Shown here in pieces: positions 8,223 through 15,955 of a stretch of 64,000 bases of DNA. A program made the position numbers and the translations under genes. Origin of the DNA: Thermonema lapsum. Lineage in GTDB: Bacteria; Bacteroidota; Bacteroidia; Cytophagales; Thermonemataceae. The stretch is from NCBI RefSeq assembly GCF_011761635.1, contig NZ_JAASRN010000003.1:62001-126000 (forward strand), in the 5' to 3' direction. Within the stretch, counting starts at the first letter, position 1. Each line of letters starts with the position of its first letter. Below the pieces are notes generated by a model that ran no database searches, was not told where the DNA came from, and worked only from the letters and a program-made list of their open reading frames with translations.

Positions 8223-9668
8223 TTAGTAGTGCAATATTTTTATGTTGTTGAAGCTGAAGCGTGTTTGTGCCCATTTTTTCAGCTTCTGCTCTTGTTCTTG
8301 TCGTTTGTAGTGCGGCACTGTATGCTCCCAGCGTATGAGTAAAATAGGTATTGTGTCTTTGTTACCTTCAGGCAAGAGGTTCACCACTTCGGCTACGCTT
8401 AGCGCTTTCAGTCCTTCGTATTGAGTGTAGGCTTCGCGTACAAAGGCTTCTTTTTCAAGAGAGTTCTGCTGTTGAGTTTGAGCCCAATGCTGCAGGCTGT
8501 CGATGAGCGCTTGCTTACGGCGCAACTCTTCTTCGGTTTTCGAAAACATCTTTTGCATGAGTTCCTTTTCAATACGGTTGCCTACTTCACTCGCCAGTCG
8601 GCTTTCTATTTGAGACAACTCCGAGAAGCTGATTCCGTCTTCTTGGTGCAAGATAAGCTCTGTGTTCTTCAGCCCGTAGTCATTTAGTTTACCTTTCAGC
8701 ACTTCGTATTTGATAGAGTCCACCTGCTTGCCCAACAGATACACATGTAGGCGGTGTAATTGGTTGTTTGCGTCGTATTCTATTTTGCTCAATACCACTT
8801 CTATGTCTCCGTTTTTCTGTATTGCATTGATAAATCTGTTTACATTGGTTTCGTAAATAGTTTTTTGCACCACTCCCCAAAATAACCATGCGCTGGGCAA
8901 TACAATTAGCAACACACTCACTATTATGTACTTCTGAAAGCGCTTAGCTTGTTCTTTGTCTGGCACTTGAGCATACGGAAAACGTAGGTAACGCACTATC
9001 AGGTAAGTAGCTAAAGCTATAAATACACAGTTCAGCAAGAAGAGGTAGGAGGCACCCAGAAAGAAGTTCCATTTCATATGAGCCAAGCCGTAGCTGGCGG
9101 TGCAGAGTGGTGGCATAAGTGCAGTGGCGATGGCTACGCCCGGAATCACATTGCCTTTTTCTTTGCGTGTGGTACCAATGATGCCCGCTAACCCCCCGAA
9201 GAAGGCAATGCCTACATCCAAGATAGTGGGTTGAGTGCGGGCTACCAGTTCGGCTTGTTCTGTATCGATGGGGGTTATCAAGAAATAAAGGGTTGCCGTA
9301 AACAAGCTGACCCCAACCATCAAAATGAAGTTGCGTACGGCTTTTTTGAGCATGACAAAGTCGTTGGTGCCTATTGCCATGCCTACACCTAAAATAGGAC
9401 CCATCAAGGGAGAAATCAACATGGCACCGATAACCACTGCAGTAGAGTTGGTATTTAAGCCTATAGAAGCAATGAATATAGAGCAGATAAGTATCCACAC
9501 GCGGTGCCCGCTGAAGTAAATGTCTTTGGCGATGGCTTTGGCACTGCTCTCTATGTCGAGGTCTTCTTGCAAGGAAAACCGGTGTTGCAGCAAGTTCAGT
9601 AGTTCGTGTTTGATTTGCTGCCACAGCTGCTTATTCGAGGGCTGGGGGGTGGGGTTTGCTTGTTCCAT
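8223..9668 (-). CDS. DUF389 family membrane protein
   Basis: 481-aa inner-membrane protein of the DUF389 (TIGR00341-like) family, whose biochemical role is not established. The N-terminal soluble 45 residues are followed by the family core. The signature FSGHRVWILICSIFIASIGL begins near residue 53, with VVIGAMLISPLMGPILG in the second helix. About six membrane segments fill residues 55-275. The C-terminal 200 residues are soluble and partly coiled coil (around EEELRRKQALIDSLQHWAQ). The gene stands alone, with divergent promoter boxes between it and the flippase-like gene. No neighbour suggests a substrate. Confidence 0.88.
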   Translation of the reverse strand: MEQANPTPQPSNKQLWQQIKHELLNLLQHRFSLQEDLDIESSAKAIAKDIYFSGHRVWILICSIFIASIGLNTNSTAVVIGAMLISPLMGPILGVGMAIGTNDFVMLKKAVRNFILMVGVSLFTATLYFLITPIDTEQAELVARTQPTILDVGIAFFGGLAGIIGTTRKEKGNVIPGVAIATALMPPLCTASYGLAHMKWNFFLGASYLFLLNCVFIALATYLIVRYLRFPYAQVPDKEQAKRFQKYIIVSVLLIVLPSAWLFWGVVQKTIYETNVNRFINAIQKNGDIEVVLSKIEYDANNQLHRLHVYLLGKQVDSIKYEVLKGKLNDYGLKNTELILHQEDGISFSELSQIESRLASEVGNRIEKELMQKMFSKTEEELRRKQALIDSLQHWAQTQQQNSLEKEAFVREAYTQYEGLKALSVAEVVNLLPEGNKDTIPILLIRWEHTVPHYKRQEQEQKLKKWAQTRFSFNNIKILHY

Positions 9669-9691
9669 ATGTTTCTATGGTTGGCTTTACG

Positions 9692-9699
9692 TATCTTTG
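9692..9699 (+). promoter_or_regulatory. -7 box for the flippase-like gene
   Basis: TATCTTTG matches TAnnTTTG, 36 bp before the ATG at 9736. No convincing TTTG -33 box is seen. It lies 3 bp from an oppositely oriented -7 box at 9702-9709. Confidence 0.45.
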
Positions 9700-9701
9700 A
9701 A

Positions 9702-9709
9702 CAAACCTA
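9702..9709 (-). promoter_or_regulatory. -7 box for the DUF389 gene
   Basis: On the minus strand this reads TAGGTTTG, a perfect TAnnTTTG, about 33 bp before the DUF389 ATG at 9668. Together with the box at 9692-9699 it forms a back-to-back promoter region in which the two core elements nearly touch. Confidence 0.45.
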
Positions 9710-9735
9710 TTGAAAAAAGTTGAAATCGAAAACGC

Positions 9736-10992
9736 ATGAGGATAGACTCGCAGCAGCAAAGATGGTCAGTAGCAAGCCATCGTTATTTTTGGATATTGCT
9801 TGCTTTAGGCGTCAAGATACTGTTCAATTTTTTGATATCCAAGCAAGTGGCATTAGTCTTTGGCGAAGAGGGCATTACAGTACTGATGCACTTCTTGAAT
9901 TTTGTGGCTTTGTTGTCCTTTTTGCCTATCGAAGGCGTACACCGGGCATGGCTAAGCATCGCAGGCAAAAAGCCGCTGCAGGTCAATACAGAGCTGTGGA
10001 TAGCCGCCCATTTTTGGGATATTGCAATCTTCTTAGTTATCATTGTCGTTCCCACATTTTTTTTACGGCACTTTCTTAGTCTTTTTTATTTTGATGCTCT
10101 GCAATACTTTGGCGTTTTGGCATCGATACTGGCGTATATTTTTCTGCACCTTTTTCTGCAGTATTTCTTGTGGGCAAGGTCCTATGTTTGGTATGGCATG
10201 GTCAATGTGTTGTTATCGGCGTGTAGTTTTTTAGCGGTGTATTGGGCAAGCCGTTTCGGTGAGCTCTCTTTTGTACTTACCGCCTTGGCGATAAGTTACT
10301 GGCTTCCTTTGTTGTTGGTGGTATTGATGGCTGCTCCCCCATTGCCCCCTTTGCAAAAAAAGTGGTGGTTGGCTTTGTACGAAGACTACCAGATATATTG
10401 GCAGTTCATTCTGCTGGCGCTGGTAGGTGTGCTACTCGACAAGCTGCTTGCTTTCGAAGTACGTCTGTGGGCGGTCGATACCTTCGGCATCATTGACACC
10501 GGTTATTGGCAGGCACTGGTGCGGGTGTCGGAATTGCTGGTAGGTATGCTTTTGGCTTTCTTGGCGGCTGCCTATTATCCAATGGCTTGCCAAATGCCCG
10601 ATGGCAGAAGCGCATGGGTTTATACTGTCCGTCAGTTACGGGTGGCAGTCCCTTTAGTTTTGGTAGTGATGTTTTTGCTTTGGCTGAGCAGCGAGTGGTG
10701 GCTGGCTTTACTGTATGATGCTCCTTTTGTGCGAGCGGCTGCATGGAGTCACTGGCAGCTCACGGGCGATTTCTTCCGTATGCTGAGCTGCTGGGGGGCG
10801 CTGCTGCTGTTGGCAAGGCAATCTTTGATGATGTATTTAGTCATGCAATTGTTGTCGGTTGTGGTTTATTTGCTATCTTTAGCTTCCTTGTATCAGCTGC
10901 ATGCCGTGGAGGCACTTCCTATGGCATATGCTATTGAACACCTCGTATATGCAGCAGCACTCTATGCTTACATACTATGGAAACGCCCTTAG
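9736..10992 (+). CDS. Polysaccharide flippase-like multi-pass membrane protein
   Basis: 418-aa protein with about eleven to twelve hydrophobic segments and little else, resembling lipid-linked oligosaccharide flippases (Wzx/MATE-like, polysaccharide biosynthesis proteins). The start ILLALGVKILFNFLISKQVAL, with an early charged loop, matches the helix 1 pattern of that group. The family is poorly conserved, so this is a topology-based call. Its 3' end overlaps the following GT2 gene by 16 bp, so the two are surely co-expressed, which supports a role in export of a glycan intermediate. Another integral-membrane transport function is possible. Confidence 0.65.
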   Translation: MRIDSQQQRWSVASHRYFWILLALGVKILFNFLISKQVALVFGEEGITVLMHFLNFVALLSFLPIEGVHRAWLSIAGKKPLQVNTELWIAAHFWDIAIFLVIIVVPTFFLRHFLSLFYFDALQYFGVLASILAYIFLHLFLQYFLWARSYVWYGMVNVLLSACSFLAVYWASRFGELSFVLTALAISYWLPLLLVVLMAAPPLPPLQKKWWLALYEDYQIYWQFILLALVGVLLDKLLAFEVRLWAVDTFGIIDTGYWQALVRVSELLVGMLLAFLAAAYYPMACQMPDGRSAWVYTVRQLRVAVPLVLVVMFLLWLSSEWWLALLYDAPFVRAAAWSHWQLTGDFFRMLSCWGALLLLARQSLMMYLVMQLLSVVVYLLSLASLYQLHAVEALPMAYAIEHLVYAAALYAYILWKRP

Positions 10993-11990
10993 TGTCTGTC
11001 ATTGCTTTGTGTTACAACCATGCTCCTTATTTGGAACAGGCGCTGTGGTCGGTGGTTGGGCAGACTTATCCTTGTGTGGAGTTGCTAATAGTAGATGATG
11101 CCAGCCGCGATGCATCCAAAGTGCGCATCATCGAGTGGATGGAAAACTACTACCATGAATGTGCACGACAGAGCATCAAGCCGAGAGCTATCCGCACTTT
11201 CTTTTTTGAAAAGAACAAAGGCAACTGTCGGGCTTTCAATTATGCCCTTCAATGGGCAAAAGGAAAGTACGTTATTGATTTTTCTACGGATGATGTTTTG
11301 CTTGAAAAGCACATAGAAACCCATGTGCGGCAGCTCGAGCAGCATCCCGAAGCGGGTGTGAGTTTTTCCAACGCATGGTATATAGACGCACAAGGCAAGG
11401 TATTAGGCACGCATTACCCCATAGATGAAGCAGAGCACGCCAAAATAGCAGTACCTTCCGGCAACGTGAAAGTGCCTGTTTTGCGTAGTGCTTTTATCTG
11501 CACGCCTACTATGGTGATACGTTCAGCCCTTCTGCATCGCTTGGGGGGCTACAATGAGTCGTTGAGTTATGAAGATTTTGACTTTTGGGTGCGGGCATCG
11601 GCTTGCACCTCTTTTTTGTTTGTAGATGCCTGTACAGTCATGAAGCGGCAGACCGCCGTTTCACACGGCAGTGGTTTTTATGCACCTGCCCCCAATGCCC
11701 ACTTGCGCAGCACTCTGCGAGTTACGCACAAAGCCCTGTCTTTGTGTCAAACCGAAGAGGAATACCGGGCGCTGGCTTATCGTACCTTTTATCATTGGCG
11801 CTTAGCTATCTATGTGGGTGACAAAGAAGCAGCGCAAGGCTTTGAAGAAGTCTTGCGCTGTTCGGCATTGCGTGCTTACTTGTCTCGCCCGGCATGGATG
11901 ATGGGCAAACTACTTTCTTTGGGCTACTGGCGTCCTTTTTACCTGTTTTACTTGCGTTGTCGCCATTCTCTATGTCGTAGATTGCGATGA
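10977..11990 (+). CDS. Family 2 glycosyltransferase
   Basis: Inverting GT-A glycosyltransferase (337 aa) that would add a sugar from a nucleotide donor to a lipid-linked or surface glycan on the cytoplasmic face. The nucleotide-binding start VSVIALCYNHAPYLEQAL (residues 5-22) and VELLIVDDASRDAS give the GT2 fold. The metal-binding DxD-type motif is FSTDDV near residue 102. SYEDFDFWVRAS near residue 200 corresponds to the acceptor/catalytic ED region. It begins inside the flippase-like gene (16-bp overlap, different frame). Its last 21 bp run over the 3' end of the small convergent membrane protein gene. Donor and acceptor are unknown. Confidence 0.9.
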   Translation: METPLVSVIALCYNHAPYLEQALWSVVGQTYPCVELLIVDDASRDASKVRIIEWMENYYHECARQSIKPRAIRTFFFEKNKGNCRAFNYALQWAKGKYVIDFSTDDVLLEKHIETHVRQLEQHPEAGVSFSNAWYIDAQGKVLGTHYPIDEAEHAKIAVPSGNVKVPVLRSAFICTPTMVIRSALLHRLGGYNESLSYEDFDFWVRASACTSFLFVDACTVMKRQTAVSHGSGFYAPAPNAHLRSTLRVTHKALSLCQTEEEYRALAYRTFYHWRLAIYVGDKEAAQGFEEVLRCSALRAYLSRPAWMMGKLLSLGYWRPFYLFYLRCRHSLCRRLR

Positions 11991-12188
11991 AGCGGAGTGG
12001 GGCATGTCCTCATCGCCCATGACCCCTGCCAACACAATAAAGTAAATAGATACGAACACCAAAGCGCCCAGGGTGAGCTCGCCGGCGTAGTCAGCACCCA
12101 AAACAAAAAAGAGCACTAAGAATAGCGTCAAAACAAGTAGCAACACCAGCGAGCTGACAAACAGTCGGTATTTGGCTTTCTGACTCAT
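11970..12188 (-). CDS. Small two-helix membrane protein
   Basis: 72-aa protein starting MSQKAKYRL. The basic N-terminus is followed by two hydrophobic helices (about 9-30 and 37-56) and an acidic and Ser-rich tail. A longer reading from 12248 would add 20 residues with no membrane or signal character, so the internal ATG at 12188 is preferred. The 3' end overlaps the convergent GT2 gene by 21 bp. I recognise no family. It may be an accessory of the neighbouring membrane glycosyltransferase-like protein. Confidence 0.6.
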   Translation of the reverse strand: MSQKAKYRLFVSSLVLLLVLTLFLVLFFVLGADYAGELTLGALVFVSIYFIVLAGVMGDEDMPHSASSQSTT

Positions 12189-12286
12189 GGTAGTTGTGCT
12201 TTTGGTATTTACGATACCCAAAGCTATGGTTTTGGTCGGCACAGCCAAATGACCGGCATCATTGAAAGCTAACGCCTTGAGTGAGT

Positions 12287-13708
12287 TTAGTCAACGAGGC
12301 GTAGGCGGGGAATGTCTTTTGTTTGTGGGGCATATCGATAAACATGCGGCACCTCCGTGGGGCGGTAGTGGGCTGCCAGTAGGGGGATGCGCTTGCTGAT
12401 TTCTTCCCAGCGATGCATGCTATCGACAATCAGGGCAGGGGGCGACTGCAAGAGTGCTCGGGCAAGACCTTCGCAGCTGCCGTAATGGTTCAATTGGTCC
12501 AAGTAGCGGCGGCTTAGTTTGTAGTCGAAGAAAGGGGTAGCGCTCCGGTAGTGCCGGTACCATTCATAATCATAACCAATGACCCATACCCGCGTGCTTC
12601 CATGCATTTGTGCCTGTAATACTGGAGGTGTATGGCTGCTTGTTATTGTTGTACCGAAAAACAACAGACTGCCTCCCCACAGCGGTAGAATCCAGGCACA
12701 AAGCTCTTGAATCCATTTTTTCTTCAAGAGAAGCAAATAGTGGGCAGCATAAAAAGCCACTATGGTCAACAGCAAATAGAAATTATACCACTGCCTGAAA
12801 TCACCGAACCAAAAAAGCAAGAAAGCGGCAATGCCCATCCAAAAGAAGGTCATCTGCGCACGCACCTGATAGTTGATGAACTGAGGGCTTTGCCAAGTGC
12901 CAATGAGAAAGACAGCAGCGCAAAGCGCAAGAGAGGTGCCCCATCTCAGCATGCTGTCGGTATTGAGAAAGACGCTTCGTGCCGGTTGTACTGCCTGCAA
13001 TAGCCAATGGGTTGCCATATCGCTGAATTCGCCACGCCAGTAAAAGAAGAGTACTACCAACAGTAAAGGCATACTTGCCGTGAATACAAAACTCAGCTGT
13101 TGGGTGATGTTGGTATTGGAGTAAAGGAAATAGGCAAAAATACAAGCCGGTATCAGCCACCCATAGGGCAAATGCGCAAGCATTGCCAAGCTCATAAAAA
13201 AGCCGGCTTCCAGCAGATAGCTTTTTTGTGTTCCTTCTTCTATTTGCCGTATGCTATAATAAATTACCCACGTGAGGGCGGGCAGGGCAATCAGTTCGGG
13301 GCTGAGCACCAAAAAAGCAGGGTGAGCATTGAAAAAGACAGCCATAAAAAAGCCGGTGAGCACATGTCGCTGGTTATAAAGGCGCAGTTGCATGCACAAA
13401 GCATTGAATCGCAAAAGGACCCACAAGCCCAAGACAGCAGCCACCAGACGGAAGGCAAACAAAGGAAAATCATCCAATAAAGACAATAACCAATAAACGC
13501 TTGCCGACAGAGGCGAGGTCGATACCCAGAGGTCTTTGTACAGCAGGTCGCCTTCTTGCAGGCGTTTGCCTATCTCTATGAAGGAAATCTCTTCGGGGAG
13601 TGCCTCGGGGTATTGCAGAAAAAGCAATATCCGGAAAGCTGCAAACAAAACAATCAGTAACAAATAGTGCAGAATGCTGTCGTTTCTGAGTAAGCGAACC
13701 AAGAGCAA
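12287..13708 (-). CDS. GT-C-like multi-pass membrane protein (putative glycosyltransferase)
   Basis: 473 aa with about ten membrane helices and a C-terminal soluble part of roughly 90 residues. The first periplasmic loop has the acidic pair and pattern of PMT/ArnT-like GT-C enzymes: YPEALPEEISFIEIGKRL, then GDLLYKDLW and a Ser-Pro-Leu turn (about residues 33-68). This points to a polyprenyl-phosphate-sugar-dependent transferase acting on the outer face of the inner membrane. Conservation in this fold is low, so the enzymatic call is tentative. The gene stands between rbfA (divergent) and the small membrane protein gene (same strand, about 100 bp downstream). Confidence 0.65.
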   Translation of the reverse strand: MLLVRLLRNDSILHYLLLIVLFAAFRILLFLQYPEALPEEISFIEIGKRLQEGDLLYKDLWVSTSPLSASVYWLLSLLDDFPLFAFRLVAAVLGLWVLLRFNALCMQLRLYNQRHVLTGFFMAVFFNAHPAFLVLSPELIALPALTWVIYYSIRQIEEGTQKSYLLEAGFFMSLAMLAHLPYGWLIPACIFAYFLYSNTNITQQLSFVFTASMPLLLVVLFFYWRGEFSDMATHWLLQAVQPARSVFLNTDSMLRWGTSLALCAAVFLIGTWQSPQFINYQVRAQMTFFWMGIAAFLLFWFGDFRQWYNFYLLLTIVAFYAAHYLLLLKKKWIQELCAWILPLWGGSLLFFGTTITSSHTPPVLQAQMHGSTRVWVIGYDYEWYRHYRSATPFFDYKLSRRYLDQLNHYGSCEGLARALLQSPPALIVDSMHRWEEISKRIPLLAAHYRPTEVPHVYRYAPQTKDIPRLRLVD

Positions 13709-13773
13709 GGCTGTCGTTGTTTAAATAACAAATCCTGCCGAAAATTAAACTTTTTATTGAAATAAATTTGTCT

Positions 13774-13781
13774 TAACTTTG
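13774..13781 (+). promoter_or_regulatory. -7 box for rbfA
   Basis: TAACTTTG fits TAnnTTTG and would start transcription near 13788, 60 bp before rbfA. A second fit, TAAATTTG, is at 13763-13770. The region is A/T rich, and no clear -33 box is seen at standard spacing. Confidence 0.45.
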
Positions 13782-13847
13782 CACGCATGAACAGCATAGA
13801 AACCAAAAGGTTAGCTTAGCTGTTGCAATTAGAACGAATTCAACAAG

Positions 13848-14273
13848 ATGAATACCAGAAGACAGCGTCGCGTGGCTCACCTTATCCAAGAAGAGGTAGC
13901 CGACATTTTTCAGAACGACACCAAAGGCATCCTTCCAAAAGCACTTATTACCGTCACACACACCGAAGTAACCGCCGACCTTTCCATTGCCAAAATATAC
14001 TTGAGTATTTACGCAACACAAGACAAGAAGGAAGTATTGGCAGACATACAGGAGCAAGCCAAGTGGATACGTCATCAGTTGGCACTGCGCATTGGCAAAC
14101 AGATACGCATCATGCCCGAATTGCGCTTTTTGTTAGATGATACCTTAGAACAAGCCGAAAAGATAGAAAAAATACTGAAGAGCATCGAAATCCCCCCTGA
14201 AGATAAAGATTACGGCTTGGACGCCTACAAAAAGTTGGATGACCTCGAAGGAGCAAAAGACGAAGAAGAATAA
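13848..14273 (+). CDS. rbfA: Ribosome-binding factor A
   Basis: Late 30S assembly factor with a single KH domain (141 aa). It opens NTRRQRRVAHLIQEEVADIF, the family's typical first helix, then has KALITVTHTEVTADLSIAKIYLSIY, the beta strands of the KH fold, and ends with RIMPELRFLLDDTLEQAEKIEK. About 20 acidic and lysine-rich residues follow as a tail. The usual partners nusA and infB are not next to it. Instead a methyltransferase gene begins 2 bp after its stop. Confidence 0.95.
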   Translation: MNTRRQRRVAHLIQEEVADIFQNDTKGILPKALITVTHTEVTADLSIAKIYLSIYATQDKKEVLADIQEQAKWIRHQLALRIGKQIRIMPELRFLLDDTLEQAEKIEKILKSIEIPPEDKDYGLDAYKKLDDLEGAKDEEE

Positions 14274-14275
14274 GC

Positions 14276-15079
14276 ATGCGTTACAATCCTGTAAAACAAC
14301 GAATCAGCGATACCTTCCAGCATCGTCCTTTTTTGCGAAAGCTGCTGTTTGGTCTTTTACGCATGATTTTGTTGCGGGTGTGGTATGTGCGCCGGGCTAT
14401 CCGTCAGTGGGCAAAGCACAGGAAAGGGCAGCCGCAACATATTTTGGATGCAGGCGCTGGCTTGGGGCAACACGCCTTTTACTTGGCAAGCCGCTGTAAA
14501 GACTGGAGTGTGCTGGCGGTGGATGTCAACGTTACTGATATTTGCAGAAACAACCGCCTCTTTGACTGCGAGAAATACCCGAACCTGTATTTCAAAACAG
14601 CCGACTTGCTCACCTTCTCGCAGCCCGATGCCTTCGACTTGGTGTTGGCTATCGACGTGCTCGAATACATAGAACAAGACGAGGTGGTGCTTCGCAACTT
14701 TTACACCTCCTTGCGCCCCGATGGCATGTTGCTGGTATATGTGCCCTCTCTGATGTCTTTGCGTGAAGGCAAGAACAATAAACCGTTCTGCGAAGAGCAG
14801 GTGCGTGCTGGTTATAGCAAAGAAGAGCTATGCAACAAACTACGAGCTGCCGGCTTCCGCCATATCAAAGTCCGTTATGTCTATGCTAAGCCGGGCATTT
14901 GGTCGTGGCGCCTATCGGTGAAACTCCCCATGCAGTGGCTCAATTATACCAAAAAAGCAGCTTTTTTCCTGCCTCTATACTACTTGCTGGTTTATCCGGT
15001 GTGCGTGGTATTGAACTATCTTGATATGTGGGGCAACCATGAAGAAGGTGAAGCCATCTTGGCAATGGCATTCAAATAA
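14276..15079 (+). CDS. Class I SAM-dependent methyltransferase
   Basis: 267-aa protein with a Rossmann methyltransferase core. Motif I is DAGAGLGQ at 58-65, the motif II acidic residue is in LAVDVN, and the post-motif block DLVLAIDVLEYIEQDE leads to LRPDGMLLVYVPS. The C-terminal 60 residues contain a hydrophobic stretch (FLPLYYLLVYPVCVVL), suggesting membrane association. This resembles methyltransferases acting on lipid or quinone-like substrates, but the substrate cannot be assigned. It begins 2 bp after rbfA, and rnpB follows about 50 bp after its stop. Confidence 0.85.
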   Translation: MRYNPVKQRISDTFQHRPFLRKLLFGLLRMILLRVWYVRRAIRQWAKHRKGQPQHILDAGAGLGQHAFYLASRCKDWSVLAVDVNVTDICRNNRLFDCEKYPNLYFKTADLLTFSQPDAFDLVLAIDVLEYIEQDEVVLRNFYTSLRPDGMLLVYVPSLMSLREGKNNKPFCEEQVRAGYSKEELCNKLRAAGFRHIKVRYVYAKPGIWSWRLSVKLPMQWLNYTKKAAFFLPLYYLLVYPVCVVLNYLDMWGNHEEGEAILAMAFK

Positions 15080-15130
15080 AGTTTTCATACTGCCGGGAAC
15101 TTTCCATCTTTCGGTAGGTGTTGCAAAAAA

Positions 15131-15544
15131 CGGGCAAGCTGGCTTACCGCTGCTTGGCGAAAAGCACAAGTAGAGGAAAGTCCGGGCAGCATAGAGCAGC
15201 GTACTTCCTAACAGGAAGGCTCCTGCCTGATGAGGGTAGGGGACAGACAGTGCCACAGAAAACAAACCGCCGATGGCTCCTGCGCAAGCGGAGTACAGGC
15301 AAGGGTGAAAAGGTGGGGTAAGAGCCCACCGCTCCGGTGGTGACATGCGGAGGCACGGTAAACCTTACGCGCTGAAAGACCAAATAGGCTGGCAAGTACC
15401 TGTTCATGAGAAGGTACTAAGGGTGGCTCGCCCGACGCCAGTGGGTAGGTCGTTGGAGCTTGGCAGCGATGCCAAGCCTAGATAAATGGTAAGCGCCCTT
15501 CTTATTAGATGAAGGGAACAGAACCCGGCTTACAGGCTTGCCCG
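15131..15544 (+). ncRNA. rnpB: RNase P RNA, bacterial class A
   Basis: Catalytic RNA that matures the 5' ends of tRNAs. The terminal helix P1 is formed by CGGGCAAGC (15131-15139) and GCTTGCCCG (15536-15544). The universally conserved P4 region is GAGGAAAGTCCGGGC at 15173-15187, pairing with ACAGAACCCGGCTTA at 15518-15532. The GGTAA and GGTAAACC-like elements of the central region are present near 15350-15365. The total of about 414 nt is in the class A range. It lies downstream of the methyltransferase gene and converges on osmC. The exact 5' end may start some bases earlier. Confidence 0.95.
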
Positions 15545-15560
15545 CTCCTTTTACAGGAGC
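15544..15560 (+). terminator. Hairpin at the rnpB 3' end
   Basis: GCTCCT (15544-15549) pairs with AGGAGC (15555-15560) immediately after P1 of rnpB. It overlaps the stop codon of the convergent osmC gene. No long U tract follows, so it may act with processing rather than as a strong terminator. Confidence 0.4.
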
Positions 15561-15955
15561 TTGGTGTGGATGTCAATAGGATTGCTTAAAATACGGTGTA
15601 CAGGGCACTTTTCAGCTATTTCCAGCAGGCGTTGCCGTTGGTCAGCATCCAATTTGCCCAGCAGCTTTATCTGTCGGTAGATGTGCGTTACTGGTGGTTG
15701 CCCCTTTTCGGTTTCTATCGATAATTCCAACTCTATGCCATCGAGCTCGAAACCCTTGCGGTCGGCATACATGCGCAGGGTGGCGGCAGTACAGCTTGCC
15801 AAGGCTGCCAGTATATATTCTGCCGGTGTAGGTCCACTGTCGGCACCGCCGGATTCTATGGGCTCATCTGCCAAAAAAGTGTGTTGGCGCGCTTTAAGTT
15901 GCACGCGGTAGTGTTCTTTCCCAATAGAAGCTGTGAGTGTGGTTTTTTGAGTCAT
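15551..15955 (-). CDS. OsmC family peroxiredoxin-like protein
   Basis: 134-aa protein of the OsmC/Ohr superfamily, which uses two cysteines to reduce organic hydroperoxides. The first cysteine is C55 in ALASCTAATL and the second C117 in EKCPVHRIL, both in the expected places. An Ohr/OsmC beta-domain opens the protein. The subgroup looks like the YhfA-like OsmC proteins rather than Ohr. Its ATG overlaps the aroB stop by 4 bp (ATGA), so it is translated with the aromatic pathway genes. No reason for that pairing is evident. Confidence 0.9.
   Translation of the reverse strand: MTQKTTLTASIGKEHYRVQLKARQHTFLADEPIESGGADSGPTPAEYILAALASCTAATLRMYADRKGFELDGIELELSIETEKGQPPVTHIYRQIKLLGKLDADQRQRLLEIAEKCPVHRILSNPIDIHTKLL

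Noticed and set aside
8944-9624. 226-codon minus-strand open frame
   Set aside because: It overlaps the DUF389 gene in another frame on the same strand, has a low-complexity basic/His-rich composition, and shows no recognisable domain. The DUF389 frame has clear membrane helices and a family signature.
13788-13820. Ten-codon open frame in the rbfA leader
   Set aside because: It begins at ATG 13788 near the predicted transcription start. It is too short to judge, and no attenuation pattern such as repeated rare codons is seen.
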